Source: Melanopsichium pennsylvanicum
Lineage: Eukaryota > Basidiomycota > Ustilaginomycetes > Ustilaginales
Assembly: GCA_900208305.1 (NCBI GenBank)
Contig: OAPG01000003.1
Coordinates: 930,001 to 994,000 of the forward strand
DNA length: 64,000 nucleotides
Direction of reading: 5' to 3'
Shown: piece after piece, positions 33,889-45,471 of the stretch
How positions within the stretch are numbered: position 1 is the stretch's first letter
Layout: the number at the start of each line of letters is the position of its first letter
The notes under the pieces: model-generated
What the model was told of the DNA's origin: nothing
Databases searched by the model: none
What the model saw: the letters and a program-made list of their open reading frames with translations, nothing else
Position numbers and translations under genes: made by a program

Positions 33889-36588
33889 CTAAGGTGACAA
33901 CGTATCTTTGCACGTTTGGTGGTGGTTCACATGAAGTGAATCTTGTGAATCTCTTTTATTTTGTTTTTTTTTTTTACGTTTAGCCTCTTGAGATCGACCG
34001 AGGTTCTGTACTTTTGCAACCGACTCGATCAACCTTTCGATGTCTTGAATTGCATGTTTGTGATGCTTAACAAACCCACCTTGATTGTTTTCAAGATTAA
34101 TTTCATAAGTGGATCGAATCTTGTCCAAATGATACTGCTTCTTTTCAATTAGTGTTCGTTTCACTTTGAGCAAAGTATGTTCAAAACGTCTCCGGTTTGT
34201 CGTTGACAAATGCAACATGAGCGGAAGAGCAGAAGAAGAAAAAGAAGAAGATTTGGCGTCGAAACGGTGGAGAATGTCGGTGAGCGTTAAGTCCAAGATC
34301 GACTGTTTGATAATCGGACCTCGAGTCTGCGACATTTTCAAACGAGGAGTGCCGGAACAAGAAATTTGGTCAATTTGATTCTTTTCAGTTGCCTGTTTGC
34401 GCAAACGCCGACCCCGACGGCCACTTGCGATGACGTGTTCTGCCTGTGGAGCCGTATGTGACGACCCCGTCAAGGAAGGCTCGGAAGGAGCATCGGCAAC
34501 AGCATTGGCAGCAGGATTGACAGCAGGATTGACAGCAGGATTGACAGCAGGATTGACAGCAGGATTGACAGCAGGAGTAACGCACTTGTCGATAATCATG
34601 CGGAAGGTCCGACCTGAAAGTTTGGTGTTGGGGAAAAGTTGTCGGAACTCTTCCACTAGTTTGCGTGTCCAAGAGGCACGAAAGAGTGGATGACCGACTT
34701 TCTTCAGTACCAGAACGAGTGACTCTTCGTTCGGCACAATAGAGTTGATGCTGCTCCTGTTATTGTTGCTTCTGCTGCTTCTTCTGCTTTCCATGGGTGT
34801 AGCACTCCTTTCGTCGTGACCCTGTGTTGCAGACGGCTTCAAGTGCGACTTCCCATCATCCAAGGTCGGCGGAGCGATGACCGCTGGACCAGTGATGCCT
34901 ATCCCCAGCTGTGACCTTGTCAGATTGTTGAAAATTCTGAGTGTATCTGTCAGATTGGCGCCTCGGTTCTGTACACAAGCGACCAGTGCCAGATTGAGGA
35001 TGTTGGTGGTTCCACCACGGATCAGAACATGCTGTTCGAGAGCGGACTTCTCTGACAGCGCCAACTGCACGATTCGAACAGTCGATGCCGTGTCGCCTCT
35101 TTCGGCAAGTTGTGTCAGCACTGATTGAAGGAGCCAGATCGGCGTTGTTGGCTCTGTGGAACTGGTCTTGGTTTGGTGCGAAGAGTTCGAGGTTCTGCTG
35201 CTTTGCTTGGGTGTGCTGTTGTATCGCAACAGGTGGGGTAGAAGCTGCTTAGTCACCGATAGCTTTGCCTGCGCTTGCGCTTCGCTTTCTTTCGCCTTCC
35301 TCAACGTTTCCTCTTCGTTGCCCGCTACAAGTATCTTAGATGAAGCTTCTGGTATTGAACCTTGTGCAAAGACTGTCGACGAATTCTGCAGGCCTGTTTC
35401 GGGTGAGGTGGTGGATACTGCATTCTGGACATTGACATTCTGCACGCTTCCCAAGCCGAAGCGGAGGAGATTGCCCCATCCGATCGAATCAAGAGCCGAT
35501 TTTGAGCGAGATCCTGGAGCAGCATTACGACGTACACTGGACACAGGTGATACCTTTCCGGAGCGTACGTTGGTTTGATTCAGGAGATCATCCACTTTGA
35601 CCCAGTCACCCTGCCGAGCCGCAAAAGCCACCTTGAGGTTGTAAGCGAGACGAAGGGGATCCTCATTTGGTTCGGGCCAAATGCAAACGCCATCCACGTC
35701 CATGGTGCCCAACTCCTTGGGCGACAGAGAGGACCTGGCCGATCTGTTTTGGTTGAATTCCGAAGACGTGCGAGTAGCTCGAGTTTCGATGCGGACGAGT
35801 GAGCGAAGGTCATTGCGCTGATATGCATAGCGGAGGAGCATCGAGAGACTCTGAGGCGATTCAATCTTTTCCGAGCCTAGTGCCTGGCGCTGAGTGGACC
35901 ATACGAGATCCTCGTACCATGCCAGTACTGTGCTCGGAGCATGTGAGCGTGCTGATTGAATCCGTCGGAAGATTTGTAAGAGCAGATTCGCTTGAGGTTT
36001 CGTCAAAAGGGGGTACGCCATTAGGCAGCGCTCCAATTTCTTGTTGGATGCGAATTTTATCGAGTCAGATTGTTTGCGTGAAGCATTGTTGGGCCGAGAC
36101 GATGGGGAGTTGTTCCGTAAAGCAGACACATCAGCCTCGTCTTTCGGGCGAGGAGTGACCTCAGATTGACGTGATTGTTTGGGCTGCCAGCGTCCAGTGA
36201 GAGAGGCTGCCTCTTTCCCGAGCTCCTGCTTAAAAGATTGGTCGCGCTCGAAGCTGCGTTGAAAGCAATCTGATATTGAGACGCCCGGGACTTTCAGATG
36301 AGATCGTTGCGGCTTGAAATCAGCTTGTGCTGTCGATGATTGAGAAGAGAGCTGGTCTGAAGATTGGCGATCCAAGCGGAAAGACGGTTCATATGAAAGC
36401 TGTGCCGATCTGTTGCCGTTTTGACTTTTCGAAACCTCCTCCGATGCAGTAGATGTCGATTTGATGGGGCTACGAGCTGAAGCGCTGTAGCTAGGCGAGG
36501 GCAGCGGGACGTGCCGAGGGATATAGGGACGCTCTAATGATCTGGATGCCTCTGCAAGCCCTCTGTATAGCTGTGAGGCATGCCGCAT
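33889..36588 (-). CDS. Large basic protein, probably organellar, with NPAV repeats (unknown)
   Basis: No family is firmly recognised. The single-exon frame gives 899 aa. The N-terminus (MRHASQLYRGLAEASRSLER) is an Arg/Ser/Ala-rich amphipathic segment without acidic start, like a mitochondrial presequence. Helical segments such as LERCLMAYPLLTKPQANLLL, RIQSARSHAPSTVLAWYEDL, NLALVACVQNRGANLTDTLR and IFNNLTRSQLG recall the helix-turn-helix spacing of PPR-like fungal mitochondrial RNA proteins, but no clean 35-residue repeats are visible. A tetrapeptide NPAV array near residue 680 is encoded by the minisatellite at 34511-34570. The C-terminus is very basic (EAKRKKKKQNKR). A role in mitochondrial gene expression is a guess. 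Confidence 0.6.
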   Translation of the reverse strand: MRHASQLYRGLAEASRSLERPYIPRHVPLPSPSYSASARSPIKSTSTASEEVSKSQNGNRSAQLSYEPSFRLDRQSSDQLSSQSSTAQADFKPQRSHLKVPGVSISDCFQRSFERDQSFKQELGKEAASLTGRWQPKQSRQSEVTPRPKDEADVSALRNNSPSSRPNNASRKQSDSIKFASNKKLERCLMAYPLLTKPQANLLLQIFRRIQSARSHAPSTVLAWYEDLVWSTQRQALGSEKIESPQSLSMLLRYAYQRNDLRSLVRIETRATRTSSEFNQNRSARSSLSPKELGTMDVDGVCIWPEPNEDPLRLAYNLKVAFAARQGDWVKVDDLLNQTNVRSGKVSPVSSVRRNAAPGSRSKSALDSIGWGNLLRFGLGSVQNVNVQNAVSTTSPETGLQNSSTVFAQGSIPEASSKILVAGNEEETLRKAKESEAQAQAKLSVTKQLLPHLLRYNSTPKQSSRTSNSSHQTKTSSTEPTTPIWLLQSVLTQLAERGDTASTVRIVQLALSEKSALEQHVLIRGGTTNILNLALVACVQNRGANLTDTLRIFNNLTRSQLGIGITGPAVIAPPTLDDGKSHLKPSATQGHDERSATPMESRRSSRSNNNRSSINSIVPNEESLVLVLKKVGHPLFRASWTRKLVEEFRQLFPNTKLSGRTFRMIIDKCVTPAVNPAVNPAVNPAVNPAVNPAANAVADAPSEPSLTGSSHTAPQAEHVIASGRRGRRLRKQATEKNQIDQISCSGTPRLKMSQTRGPIIKQSILDLTLTDILHRFDAKSSSFSSSALPLMLHLSTTNRRRFEHTLLKVKRTLIEKKQYHLDKIRSTYEINLENNQGGFVKHHKHAIQDIERLIESVAKVQNLGRSQEAKRKKKKQNKRDSQDSLHVNHHQTCKDTLSP
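34511..34570. repeat. 12-bp coding minisatellite (5 perfect units)
   Basis: Five exact head-to-tail copies of GCAGGATTGACA lie inside the 33889-36588 gene, with a degenerate copy on each side. On the coding strand each unit encodes the four residues NPAV, so length changes stay in frame. Confidence 0.95.
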
Positions 36589-37486
36589 GGGCTACGAGCA
36601 AGCCAGCACCGCAGTCGCTGGTGTTCTAGTTGTGGATTAGGACACGGACACAGCTGACATGAGCTTTGATTTCGGAGACATTGAAGGGGTGAAATGCCTC
36701 TTCGGGCTTAGGACACTGACTAGATGCGATTCAGTGCTCAAAGTCCTTGTGACCAGTCTGTGAGATGTAGATGTGTGTGGTGATATATAGTATAGAAATG
36801 AGGCCAATGGTTCAGACAGCATGATTTTAAGAAGATCTGAAAGGAAGGTCTTGTGTCCATCTGGCCATTTTCTCCTTCTTGGGCCTCAATTTCCGCCTAA
36901 TTTTGGCGGAAGCAGAGCACTTGCTCGTTTTGAGCCTATACTACCATCACGTGTGATTGCCAAAGTCCGATTTCCGAAGATGAATCCTCGGTCAACAAAT
37001 TCACAGGACCGAGTTGCTACTTGACTCAAGCGAGGTCTGTCCCACAGCCAAACAGAGCTTTCAATCCCCACGCACAGCTCATACACGAAACCAGGCCGAG
37101 CCCAACAGTGCTGTTAGAAAGAACTGAAAATGAAAAAAGGGCATTGCATACTTGTACAGAGGGGAGGCAACAGAAGGAGAATGTCGACATGGACAGGGGA
37201 GGATGTTGCGGTGAAATGGTTCAAAGAGCACATGGAGAATCGAGGTTATATTTATTCAAGAGAGATACGACAAGCTATGACCGACAGCTGTCTTTCTGAA
37301 AGGTTCCGAGCACTTGTCTTCCTAAGCTGTCTGTGCAGCAGAGGACTCCAGCAAGACCCAAATCATGTGCGGGCTGTGTTCGCGATTGCTGCTGCGCATA
37401 CTCAGCTGATCCACGTTGTATGAGGTTGGGGCTACATAGATGGTATTGCTTCTACGTTTTGAAGTATTTTGAACCATCATCACGCC
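36589..37486. other. Intergenic, 898 bp
   Basis: Promoter of the NPAV-repeat gene and 3' flank of CDK5. Short frames are present but none has protein-like features. Nothing else recognised. Confidence 0.5.
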
Positions 37487-38473
37487 TTAGTTAACAGGCT
37501 GACCGGGCACGCCTTGCTGATAGGAGCCCTGCTGTGCACCACCTCCGCTGCCAAGGTTGAGCTGACTGTTGCTTTGTGGGTGGCTGAGGCCAGCGATCGC
37601 CGCCGATGTGGTGAAGTAAGGATGACGGAGGGCTTCATCTGCTGAAATACGTTGGGTAGGGTCGAATTTGAGCAACTTGTCGAGCAAGTCAACGGCGAGA
37701 GGATGCGCCTTGGGAAACATGTTTTGGAACGGCACCCTAGGAACGCGAGGGAAAGGTCGCACTTGAATCTCTGGCGAATCGTTGACTAGTCGCTTCATTG
37801 TGTTGTCGTCTGGAGTACCGAGGATGCGCAGGATCTGATTCAGCTGGTCATTGTTGTCGCGCCCCCGGAAGAGTGGGAGACCAGATATCATCTCGGCCAT
37901 GATGCAGCCTGCACTCCAGATATCGATGGATGTCGAATAAGTGCGAGAGCCCAGAAGGACGTCAGGCGCACGGTACCAAAGGGTGACAACTTCGTTGGAG
38001 AAGGTGTTGACTGGAATACCAAACGCTCGTGCAAGACCAAAGTCGGCAAGCTTGAGCTCGCCGCGCTTGTTGATGAGCAAGTTCTGAGGCTTGAGATCAC
38101 GGTGAAGTACTCGATTCTCGTGGCAGAAGGCAGTTCCCTTGAGAAGTTGGAACATGAAAGAGCGCACAGTGACGGGATCGAGTGCGAACCTGTGACCGTG
38201 GATCTCCATATACTTTTTCAAGTCCTGCTCCATAAATTCGAAAACTAGCATGAGCTTGGACTCTGTGTGAATGACGTCGTACAGGCGGACAATGTTGGTG
38301 TGACGCAGCTCCTTCATGAGCGAGATCTCACGGATGGCTGTTGACGGTGTTCCCTCTTCGGCATCAAGATGGATCTCCTTGAGCGCAACGATCTCGTTAT
38401 TAAGCCGCGATCGACCCTTATATACAGTGGCGTAGGTTCCTTCTCCAAGCTTTTCGAGCTGTACATAGTTCAT
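37487..38473 (-). CDS. cdk5: Cyclin-dependent kinase Cdk5/Pho85
   Basis: A Pho85-type CDK of 328 aa, single exon. The glycine loop is [11 protein letters not shown] (10-20), the cyclin-binding helix is PSTAIRE (about 43-49), the catalytic loop is HRDLKPQN and the magnesium loop is [19 protein letters not shown] marks the P+1 region. The T-loop ([20 protein letters not shown]) has Ser rather than Thr at the usual activating position, as in Pho85 and Cdk5, which do not need that phosphorylation. In Ustilago maydis the Pho85-like kinase Cdk5 is essential and links cell polarity to the cell cycle. The C-terminal tail of about 35 residues is Gly/Gln/Ser-rich. It is divergent from UTP5. Confidence 0.95.
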   Translation of the reverse strand: MNYVQLEKLGEGTYATVYKGRSRLNNEIVALKEIHLDAEEGTPSTAIREISLMKELRHTNIVRLYDVIHTESKLMLVFEFMEQDLKKYMEIHGHRFALDPVTVRSFMFQLLKGTAFCHENRVLHRDLKPQNLLINKRGELKLADFGLARAFGIPVNTFSNEVVTLWYRAPDVLLGSRTYSTSIDIWSAGCIMAEMISGLPLFRGRDNNDQLNQILRILGTPDDNTMKRLVNDSPEIQVRPFPRVPRVPFQNMFPKAHPLAVDLLDKLLKFDPTQRISADEALRHPYFTTSAAIAGLSHPQSNSQLNLGSGGGAQQGSYQQGVPGQPVN

Positions 38474-39289
38474 ATTGGATTGTGATGTGCACTGGCGTGT
38501 TCAGAGCGGTGATGCGGATTTGTGAAAATAGCTGTTTAGCTAAGTCAGAGATCGTCGACCGAATTGAGCAGCTGAAGTAATGATCCTTGGGTCGATTCGC
38601 TTGATGAGACGTGCCAAGATGATTGCTGCGAGGGAGAGAGAGATGGCGAGGTTACCGTGGGCAAGGTGAAGGTGATGGATGCGGCGGAGGAGAGGGGTCG
38701 CAGAAACGAGATATGATGAGTAGGTAGCTCAGCTGTGCATCAGAAAAAGGACCCGACGCAACAGCCACCCTAGAAACGTGTGACACCCAAAGTGTCGGTT
38801 TCAGCCGCGGCGTGTGTCGCGAGTCCCTGCCTGTAGAATGGGGGGTACAGTAAATCTAGGGTAAATCTTACAAAGTTGACAGCTCCTTGCCGCTCCAAAA
38901 TGAAAAAGTGGCCAACAGGCGAATGTAGACAAGTCGAAATACGTATATGCAACTTCAAACACCCTATAATAATTACGCCTAGTTTCTAATAATTACACGT
39001 AAGCATGTGTCATACCAATTAGCCAAGGTGAAGATCTGATTCTATGGCCTGTTCCAATATTAATGTACTCTGCAGCAAGAAGAAATCTTCAAAGGGGAAA
39101 GAAAAAAAAAAGTTGTAAAAGGGTTTTGGTTGCAGCTCCACAGAGAAATTCATTCGTGTAAAATTCTTATTCGAGCCATCTTCTTGATCAAGCTGAACCA
39201 GTACGTTGACTCTCTGTGCTACCCTGTTCACCTGCATCGCACACCACCACATTACATATCCTCCTTCACGGACGAAGACGACCGCAACC
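38474..39289. promoter_or_regulatory. Shared upstream region of CDK5 and UTP5
   Basis: An 816-bp divergent interval. An A tract occurs at about 39100-39117 and CACACCACCAC-type pyrimidine/AC-rich leader DNA lies just before UTP5. One TACAGTA lies near 38846. No defined factor sites can be assigned. Confidence 0.45.
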
Positions 39290-41911
39290 ATGGCCAAGAA
39301 CAAGGCCCCCAAGCCATCCAAATCTCGTCCCGTCTCTACCTCGGAGCTCAATCAGCCCTTGCTCCCCTCGTCCGGCTCGGTCTCGGCATCCACTGTTTCG
39401 TGCTCCTTCTCCCCAGCTCCTGACTCCACGCTCTTTGCTCACATCAGCAATCAGGTCCATCAACAGCGCTTGCGAATCTACAATGCTACCGCTTCAGCAG
39501 CTTCAAGCTCCCAGCTTGTTACCGACTTCTTGCTTGCCTCCTTGGGTGGAGCCGAATGTCTCTCGTCGCATTGGGTTCGCCTCTCCTCGCAGCCGTCCAA
39601 GTCGGCCAAGCGAAGAAAGCATGACGCTGATTATAGCGAAGATGTCATCTCTTCTGGGTCGTCGCAGCTTCTATTGGCGCTCGGTTTGAGTTCTGGTCAG
39701 GTGCATCTCCTCAGCCCCGCTCTTGCTCAGTCCGTTGCCATCCTAGATGCTTCGTCTGCTTCGGGCAGCAGCACTCCTTCTGCAGCCAATGCAGGCATTG
39801 TCTCTCTCTCCTACTCGGAGACCAGAAAGACACTCTTTGCCTGCTCCAAAAACGGTTGGGTCTCGTCGTTCGCTCTCGACGACGTCAAGCTTGGTGACCA
39901 GCCAGCCCCATTGCGGCCCTTCTCGTCCTTCCGCCCCGACGCAAAATCGGCTGTTCAGCTTATCTCCTCGCGCAATAATCTTGTTCTGACCGCGCATCAT
40001 AGCATTAGCCTGAGCGACGCCGCTCAGTCCGACAATTCGCTTCGTGCAACCTTCACAGGCCATGCCTCACCAGTCACACATCTTGAATGGCTAAACGACA
40101 ACTCGTTTGTGTCTGCTGCAGAAGGCGACCGTATCGTCAGTGCGTGGACGTTTGATTCAAAAGCAGGCAAGGTTGTCGCAGGTCGTGCTTTTGCCACTGC
40201 TGCCCTTGATGGCCCCGTTCGAGCACTTTCGGCCAGCTCCATCTCGGCTCAGCACCCACGAACCCTCATCACCATCGTCACACAGACAGGAAGCGTACGC
40301 ATCTATGGTCTCCCCGCTGAAGCTAAGGCCGAAGCCTCGCCACGTAAGAAAAAGTCCGCTGCCCTACCGTCATTGCAGCTTTTGACCCAATCGTCGACAG
40401 AAAGCGACGGAGCATCCGTCGAATGGATCGACGCCAGGCTCGTCTCGGACAAGCTCCTATTGGCTCGACTCATCCGCGGTGCCAAGGTATCGATCGACGA
40501 GACCAACGTGCTCAGTGGAAAGGACGGACAATTGCAAAAGACCTTGCAACTCCCAACGGCTGGCAACAAGCAAAGTACCTCCAACGGTGGCATCCTGGCT
40601 GCCGATTCTGACGAGGCTCAGCTCACAGGTGGTGCTGCCGATACACAAAGGTACATCGACGCACCCTTGCGACCACGGGAGATCGACGATGCTGTGCTTG
40701 AGGCCGGTCTCCAGGATGGTGGGTTTGCTGCTGCCGGCTCTTCGACGCGAGGTGCCGAAATGGAGCCCACTCTCGCTCAAAGGCTGAAGGATTTAGGGTT
40801 CGGCGATCCCTCGTTGGCAGGGCGAGAAGCGGAGGAAGACGATGCTGACGTGCCCAGCAAGAAGCAGCAGTCGTTGATGAGCGAAGCTTCTCTCGCTTCG
40901 TCTCTCTCCCAGGCTCTTCACTCTGGCGACACCAGCTTGTTGACCAGCTGTCTGAATCACAATGACCCTATCCTGATCCGCAACACCGTTCGCAAGATCT
41001 CTGGCCCTCTGGCTGTGAAGCTGCTCGAGGAGTGCGTCAACCGACTCAACGGAGTTGGCGGCAAACACGTCAGCAAAGGCAGCATGGGTAGTCAGAAGGC
41101 GAGGGGACTCATGGAATGGGTGCGTGCCACTCTTCTCAACCACATGGGCTACCTCATGTCACTGCCCAACCTTGTCAGCCGACTCTCTGGCCTTCATGCT
41201 ACTCTGTCCAACCGTCTTGCTACACACGAGCGTTTGTTGGCACTCAATGGCCGACTCGAGCTGGTCCTGTCGCAGATCGAGGCACGTGCCGCATACATGT
41301 CACAGGCTAGCAACAATCAGATTCGCGTGCAGGGTGTCAAATTCGGCAAGAAGATGCAAGGCGATGGTGTTCAGGTCAACAATGCTGTGGACAAAGAAAG
41401 GAGGAAGGGCAAAAAGTGGGTGGAAGACTCGGACGACTCTGACTCGGATGAAATGGCAGTGGATGGCGACGACGGTGTTCTGGTTCGCGGTGATGACAGC
41501 GAAGACGGTGATGTGCAAGACATTGCTCTCGGAGCTGATGACGAAGAGGATGAGGATGACGAGGATGACAGCGATGACGATGGTCCGGTGCGCCGTCGTC
41601 GACGTGCCAAGAATGCTCGTGCGTCGGACGGCAATACCTCGGCCGACTCTGATGGTGATTCTGAAGATGACGAGGACGAGCAAGATGAGGACAGTGATGA
41701 CGTTGAGGATATCGACGAAGATGACGAGGACGAGGACGAGGACGAAGATGAAGAAGAGTTGCCAGATGAGAGCGACATCGAAGAAGAGGGTGCTAGCGAT
41801 ATGGAGGATGACGATGAGGAAGAAGAGTACGATGAGGAGGGCGGAGGTGGGCCTAATGGCATGTTTGACCTCGAAGCCGAGGAGGGTACCGATGAGGATG
41901 ATGAAGAGTGA
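39290..41911 (+). CDS. UTP5: U3 snoRNP/t-UTP subunit Utp5 (WDR43)
   Basis: A component of the t-UTP/UtpA subcomplex that starts 18S rRNA processing in the nucleolus. The frame is open from 39206; the Met at 39290 (MAKNKAPKPSKSRPVS) is the natural start, giving 873 aa. The first half is a WD40-type propeller (FSPAPDSTLFAHISNQVHQQ, RATFTGHASPVTHLEWLNDN, FVSAAEGDRIVSAWTFDS). A Utp12 domain follows at about 540-690 (ASSLSQALHSGDTSLLTSCL, IRNTVRKISGPLAVKLLEEC, VRATLLNHMGYLMSLPNLVS). The last about 150 residues are almost pure Asp/Glu/Ser with a short basic break (RRRRRAKNAR), typical of nucleolar assembly factors. Confidence 0.9.
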   Translation: MAKNKAPKPSKSRPVSTSELNQPLLPSSGSVSASTVSCSFSPAPDSTLFAHISNQVHQQRLRIYNATASAASSSQLVTDFLLASLGGAECLSSHWVRLSSQPSKSAKRRKHDADYSEDVISSGSSQLLLALGLSSGQVHLLSPALAQSVAILDASSASGSSTPSAANAGIVSLSYSETRKTLFACSKNGWVSSFALDDVKLGDQPAPLRPFSSFRPDAKSAVQLISSRNNLVLTAHHSISLSDAAQSDNSLRATFTGHASPVTHLEWLNDNSFVSAAEGDRIVSAWTFDSKAGKVVAGRAFATAALDGPVRALSASSISAQHPRTLITIVTQTGSVRIYGLPAEAKAEASPRKKKSAALPSLQLLTQSSTESDGASVEWIDARLVSDKLLLARLIRGAKVSIDETNVLSGKDGQLQKTLQLPTAGNKQSTSNGGILAADSDEAQLTGGAADTQRYIDAPLRPREIDDAVLEAGLQDGGFAAAGSSTRGAEMEPTLAQRLKDLGFGDPSLAGREAEEDDADVPSKKQQSLMSEASLASSLSQALHSGDTSLLTSCLNHNDPILIRNTVRKISGPLAVKLLEECVNRLNGVGGKHVSKGSMGSQKARGLMEWVRATLLNHMGYLMSLPNLVSRLSGLHATLSNRLATHERLLALNGRLELVLSQIEARAAYMSQASNNQIRVQGVKFGKKMQGDGVQVNNAVDKERRKGKKWVEDSDDSDSDEMAVDGDDGVLVRGDDSEDGDVQDIALGADDEEDEDDEDDSDDDGPVRRRRRAKNARASDGNTSADSDGDSEDDEDEQDEDSDDVEDIDEDDEDEDEDEDEEELPDESDIEEEGASDMEDDDEEEEYDEEGGGGPNGMFDLEAEEGTDEDDEE

Positions 41912-42864
41912 AGTTTTGTCGCCCAGTCTCGTTATCGGCACTCCTTTTTTCCGTCACGATATCGATGTTCCTCTAGCATGATCACCATTCGTACCCCATC
42001 TTTTCGATTCAATCCATAGTCACAATGTCGTTTGCGTGCTTGTCATTGTGTGGAAGCAGTCAGATCATGGTAAGAATCCCGCCTTCACGGGGTTTGTCAA
42101 TAACAGGTGAGATTTTTTTCCAATGACAAAGTTGTTGTAGGTTGTGCCCTAACATTCCGCGATGGCCGGCCAAAAATCGATCACATTGAAGATGGAACTC
42201 ACGGACAGAAAAGGCCTTTTTTTCGTTCTATTGGCTGAATTTCGCCGTTCTCCGCATCGCTCGGTCGGAACTCTCCGTGCAGCCCGGCGAAGGAAGGAGA
42301 CAGGTATATTTTGGTTGGCCGATCTGCTTTTGCCTTAGAAGCTCGCACTGTCCAACCCCGATCCCTCCGAGCCTCCTGTATCAAATCCTTGGCCTAGCGA
42401 GCCTTCTTTGCATTCATGTCGTTTCAAGTCGGTGTGAAACTGAGTGTAGCAATGTCAAACTTACAGATGCTGGCTGATCTTGAGGGAAGAGACCATAACG
42501 GTCTGGTCCACGCAACAGGAAAGTGAAATTGCGCTTAGAGGGAAAAGGAAAAAGCTTTCTCTGTTTGAAGGGAGTGTTGCTGCCTCTGTGTTCAGGGTGG
42601 GTGTGTGGCAGAGTTGGATTATTTCCCGGAACTAAGCGAAAGGTTAGCGGAAATTGCAAGTCAAAAAAGCAAGGCAGCCGTGTCCCGATCTCATGGCATA
42701 CCTATCACCACGCATTCGGAAGCCTCCGTCAACCATAGTCAGAATAGGTGTCAATCTTCCAACAAGCAGCAACAACACACTCTATCCACCCTCGTCCTCC
42801 TCTACTTACCATCCACACCTCGTCACCACCACCACCTCCTCCCTCATTCTCCGCATCGCACAAC
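41912..42864. other. Intergenic, 953 bp
   Basis: 3' flank of UTP5 and promoter of LSC1. A-, C- and T-rich leader-like DNA lies before LSC1. The LSC1 frame stays open upstream to 42748, but that part looks like 5' UTR. No gene seen. Confidence 0.5.
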
Positions 42865-43857
42865 ATGTTCAAGCACGCCGCAGCATCCCTATCGCGACCT
42901 TTGGCCCGTGGCTTCTCCAGCTCGGCCGCTCGCGCTTCGTACGAGGACACAATCAAGAACCTTCTCATCAACAAAGATTCCCGCGTCATCTGCCAAGGTT
43001 TCACCGGTAAGACCGGTACTTTCCACTGTCAACAGGCCCTCGAGTATGGCACCAAGCTTGTCGGTGGTGTCTCGCCTAAGAAGGCCGGTCAGACCCACCT
43101 GGGACTTCCCGTCTTCGGCAGTGTGAAGGAGGCCGTACGTGAAACCAAGCCTCACGCTTCCGTTCTTTACGTCCCTCCCCCTGGTGCCGCTGATGCCATC
43201 ATCGAGGCCATCGAGAACGAGGTCCCCCTCATCGTCGCCATCACCGAAGGTATCCCACAAAAGGATGAGATCCGCGTCGCCGCCGCCTTGCGATCGCAGT
43301 CCAAGTCTCGTCTTGTAGGGCCCAACTGCCCCGGTGTTATCAACCCCGAGGGCTGCAAGATCGGTATCATGCCCGGTCACATTCACACCCCCGGTCGCAT
43401 CGGTATCGTCTCGCGTTCCGGTACCCTCACATACGAAGCTGTCAACCAGACCACCCAGGTCGGTCTCGGTCAATCGCTTTGCGTCGGCATCGGAGGTGAC
43501 CCTTTCCCCGGTTCCACTACCCTCGACCTGGTCAAGCTGCTCTTGGACCACGACAAGTCCGAAGGTATTGTCCTCATCGGCGAAATCGGCGGCTTCATGG
43601 AGGAACACGCCGCAGAGTACCTCGCCAAGTACAACAAGACCAGAGCAAACCCTAAACCTGTTGTCGCTTTCATCGCCGGTCGCACCGCTCCGCCTGGAAG
43701 GACCATGGGTCATGCAGGAGCGATTGTTGAAGGAAACAAGGGCACGGCAGAAGGTAAAGTGAAGGCGCTCACCGAGGCCGGCGCCATTGTCGCCGACTCG
43801 CCTGCCCAAATCGGCACTTTGATGAAGGAGGCCATGCAGAAGGCCGGTCTTGCCTAA
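42865..43857 (+). CDS. LSC1: Succinyl-CoA ligase alpha subunit, mitochondrial
   Basis: This TCA-cycle enzyme interconverts succinyl-CoA and succinate with substrate-level phosphorylation in the mitochondrial matrix, as a dimer with the beta subunit. From the Met at 42865 it is 330 aa. The N-terminus [20 protein letters not shown] is a presequence. A CoA-binding Rossmann part follows ([54 protein letters not shown]), then [20 protein letters not shown] and [10 protein letters not shown]. The phosphorylated active-site His lies in [12 protein letters not shown]. The length equals that of other eukaryotic alpha subunits. The start at 42865 is preferred because the upstream frame is low-complexity His/Pro. 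Confidence 0.97.
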   Translation: MFKHAAASLSRPLARGFSSSAARASYEDTIKNLLINKDSRVICQGFTGKTGTFHCQQALEYGTKLVGGVSPKKAGQTHLGLPVFGSVKEAVRETKPHASVLYVPPPGAADAIIEAIENEVPLIVAITEGIPQKDEIRVAAALRSQSKSRLVGPNCPGVINPEGCKIGIMPGHIHTPGRIGIVSRSGTLTYEAVNQTTQVGLGQSLCVGIGGDPFPGSTTLDLVKLLLDHDKSEGIVLIGEIGGFMEEHAAEYLAKYNKTRANPKPVVAFIAGRTAPPGRTMGHAGAIVEGNKGTAEGKVKALTEAGAIVADSPAQIGTLMKEAMQKAGLA

Positions 43858-44682
43858 AAGTGACTTCTCCTGCGCTTTTCAATCAATTGTCTCCTCGAAG
43901 CGGCGCAATTTTATATAAAGTTCTGCTGTTGGATACGTTCTTCTTTTGCCGAATAGCACTCAAAGTTCTGCTCTCCATACTTTTGTGTTTGTGTGTGAAG
44001 TGGAAGTGCTCTTCCAAGGGTTGTCAACATTGGCAATCAGCTTCTTTTGTTGTTGCTGTCTTCTTTATGTAGACTGCACAACTCATATGAATTTGTTCAG
44101 GCACAGGCATTTTTTCACATACACCTGTCCTGTCCTTGCAGTCATGCCAGCACACCCAAAATTGCTCTCACAACAAGAAGGATGTACGCTACCATCACTT
44201 TCAACATATATCTTTTCTCGAATGTGTGTTTGAGATCATGTTCTCGCCACACTTGCCACCACTAGGAATACATGATGTCATCCAAATCCTTTTCCCAACT
44301 TTTTCCTTTTGAGCTACAGCCATCTGGTGCACTCTGTGGTGAGCCTCCTCTTGCTGTACCACAAAAGATGTAGAAATCATCATGCATTACCATTAGTTCT
44401 CAATACAAGGGCATTTACTACATACAAGACCCAACAACACATGGACAATGAAAATGCCGCTGTCACAGGCCAGATCAACACTTGTATTAGGTGGATGCTC
44501 CCTGCAAATTTCTACTTGCATTACAACCTGGCAAATAGTCAATTTAGGGTCAAATGGCAACACTTCTGTGGTTTGCACTGTCACCAGGCAACAGCTGGCT
44601 CCACTTGACACTACAAGACATTGTTGAGCATGCAGATGGCAACCCACTTGACAACCAATTGTCATAGCAGAGAGACTGCTCT

Positions 44683-44684
<2 letters not shown>

Positions 44685-44719
<35 letters not shown>
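44685..44719. repeat. (TTG)n microsatellite
   Basis: About 11-12 tandem TTG units, inside the CpG-depleted stretch. Confidence 0.95.
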
Positions 44720-44720
<1 letters not shown>

Positions 44721-45471
44721 CTTCTCATCACCTCCCTGTAGTGCCACTTCTCTTCCATGCTCACCAACATATCCCCTTATCCACACCTCATGTATTACTA
44801 AGTTTGCTTAATAGCAATTTGGTAGATTATGCCTGACCCCCAACCAATATTGGTTGTTCATTGTTACAATCCCTCTCTACCCAGCTGCCCAAACTGGTTG
44901 TAGCTGCAGTGCAGTAACTCAGACCCTACAGCCTGAACAGTGGTTCTATTGGGTTTTGGTATAAAATACCAGTGGCTTTACAACAGTACCAAATTGCAAT
45001 ACACAATGTTGCCTCACAATGCTTGCAGAAGGTAGCTTTGACAATGTGTATTCATCAACATTACAATTGTTTGTTGAGAATGTTTTTGGAACCAACAATT
45101 CAACTTAGCCCATCTTGTACTTGTAGTATTTCACCACCAGTCAAAAAAAAACCAATGGTTGGTTTCCAATATTCCCATTGGGGTGACAATTCCAATAGGG
45201 TGCATCAAGCAAGGGTTTTTTTGCTACCTTCCCCATGCAGACCAGCCAAAAGTTCCCACACCACAGCAGGAACAGGGGTTAGCTCACATCAATTCTCAGT
45301 AATCCAACAGCTGGTTACACAACCCAAAATGCTCCACAACAATATGGGCAACTATCATAGCAAGGCAATAGTTGGATACATAGACCTGCAGTTGGGTCTC
45401 ATACAGAATAAGGTATTGCATATGTTCATCATAATGCCTCAACACTTCACAACTATTCTGTCTACCACCAT

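Noticed and set aside
41300..41941. Hydrophobic 213-codon minus-strand frame (Ile/Val-rich) as a membrane protein
   Set aside because: It is the complement of the Asp/Glu-rich tail of UTP5; GAT/GAC codons read as ATC/GTC on the other strand.
42889..43809. Long minus-strand open frame (306 codons) opposite LSC1
   Set aside because: It is a shadow of biased codon use in LSC1: Gly/Asp-rich, with no domain and fully overlapping a clear enzyme.
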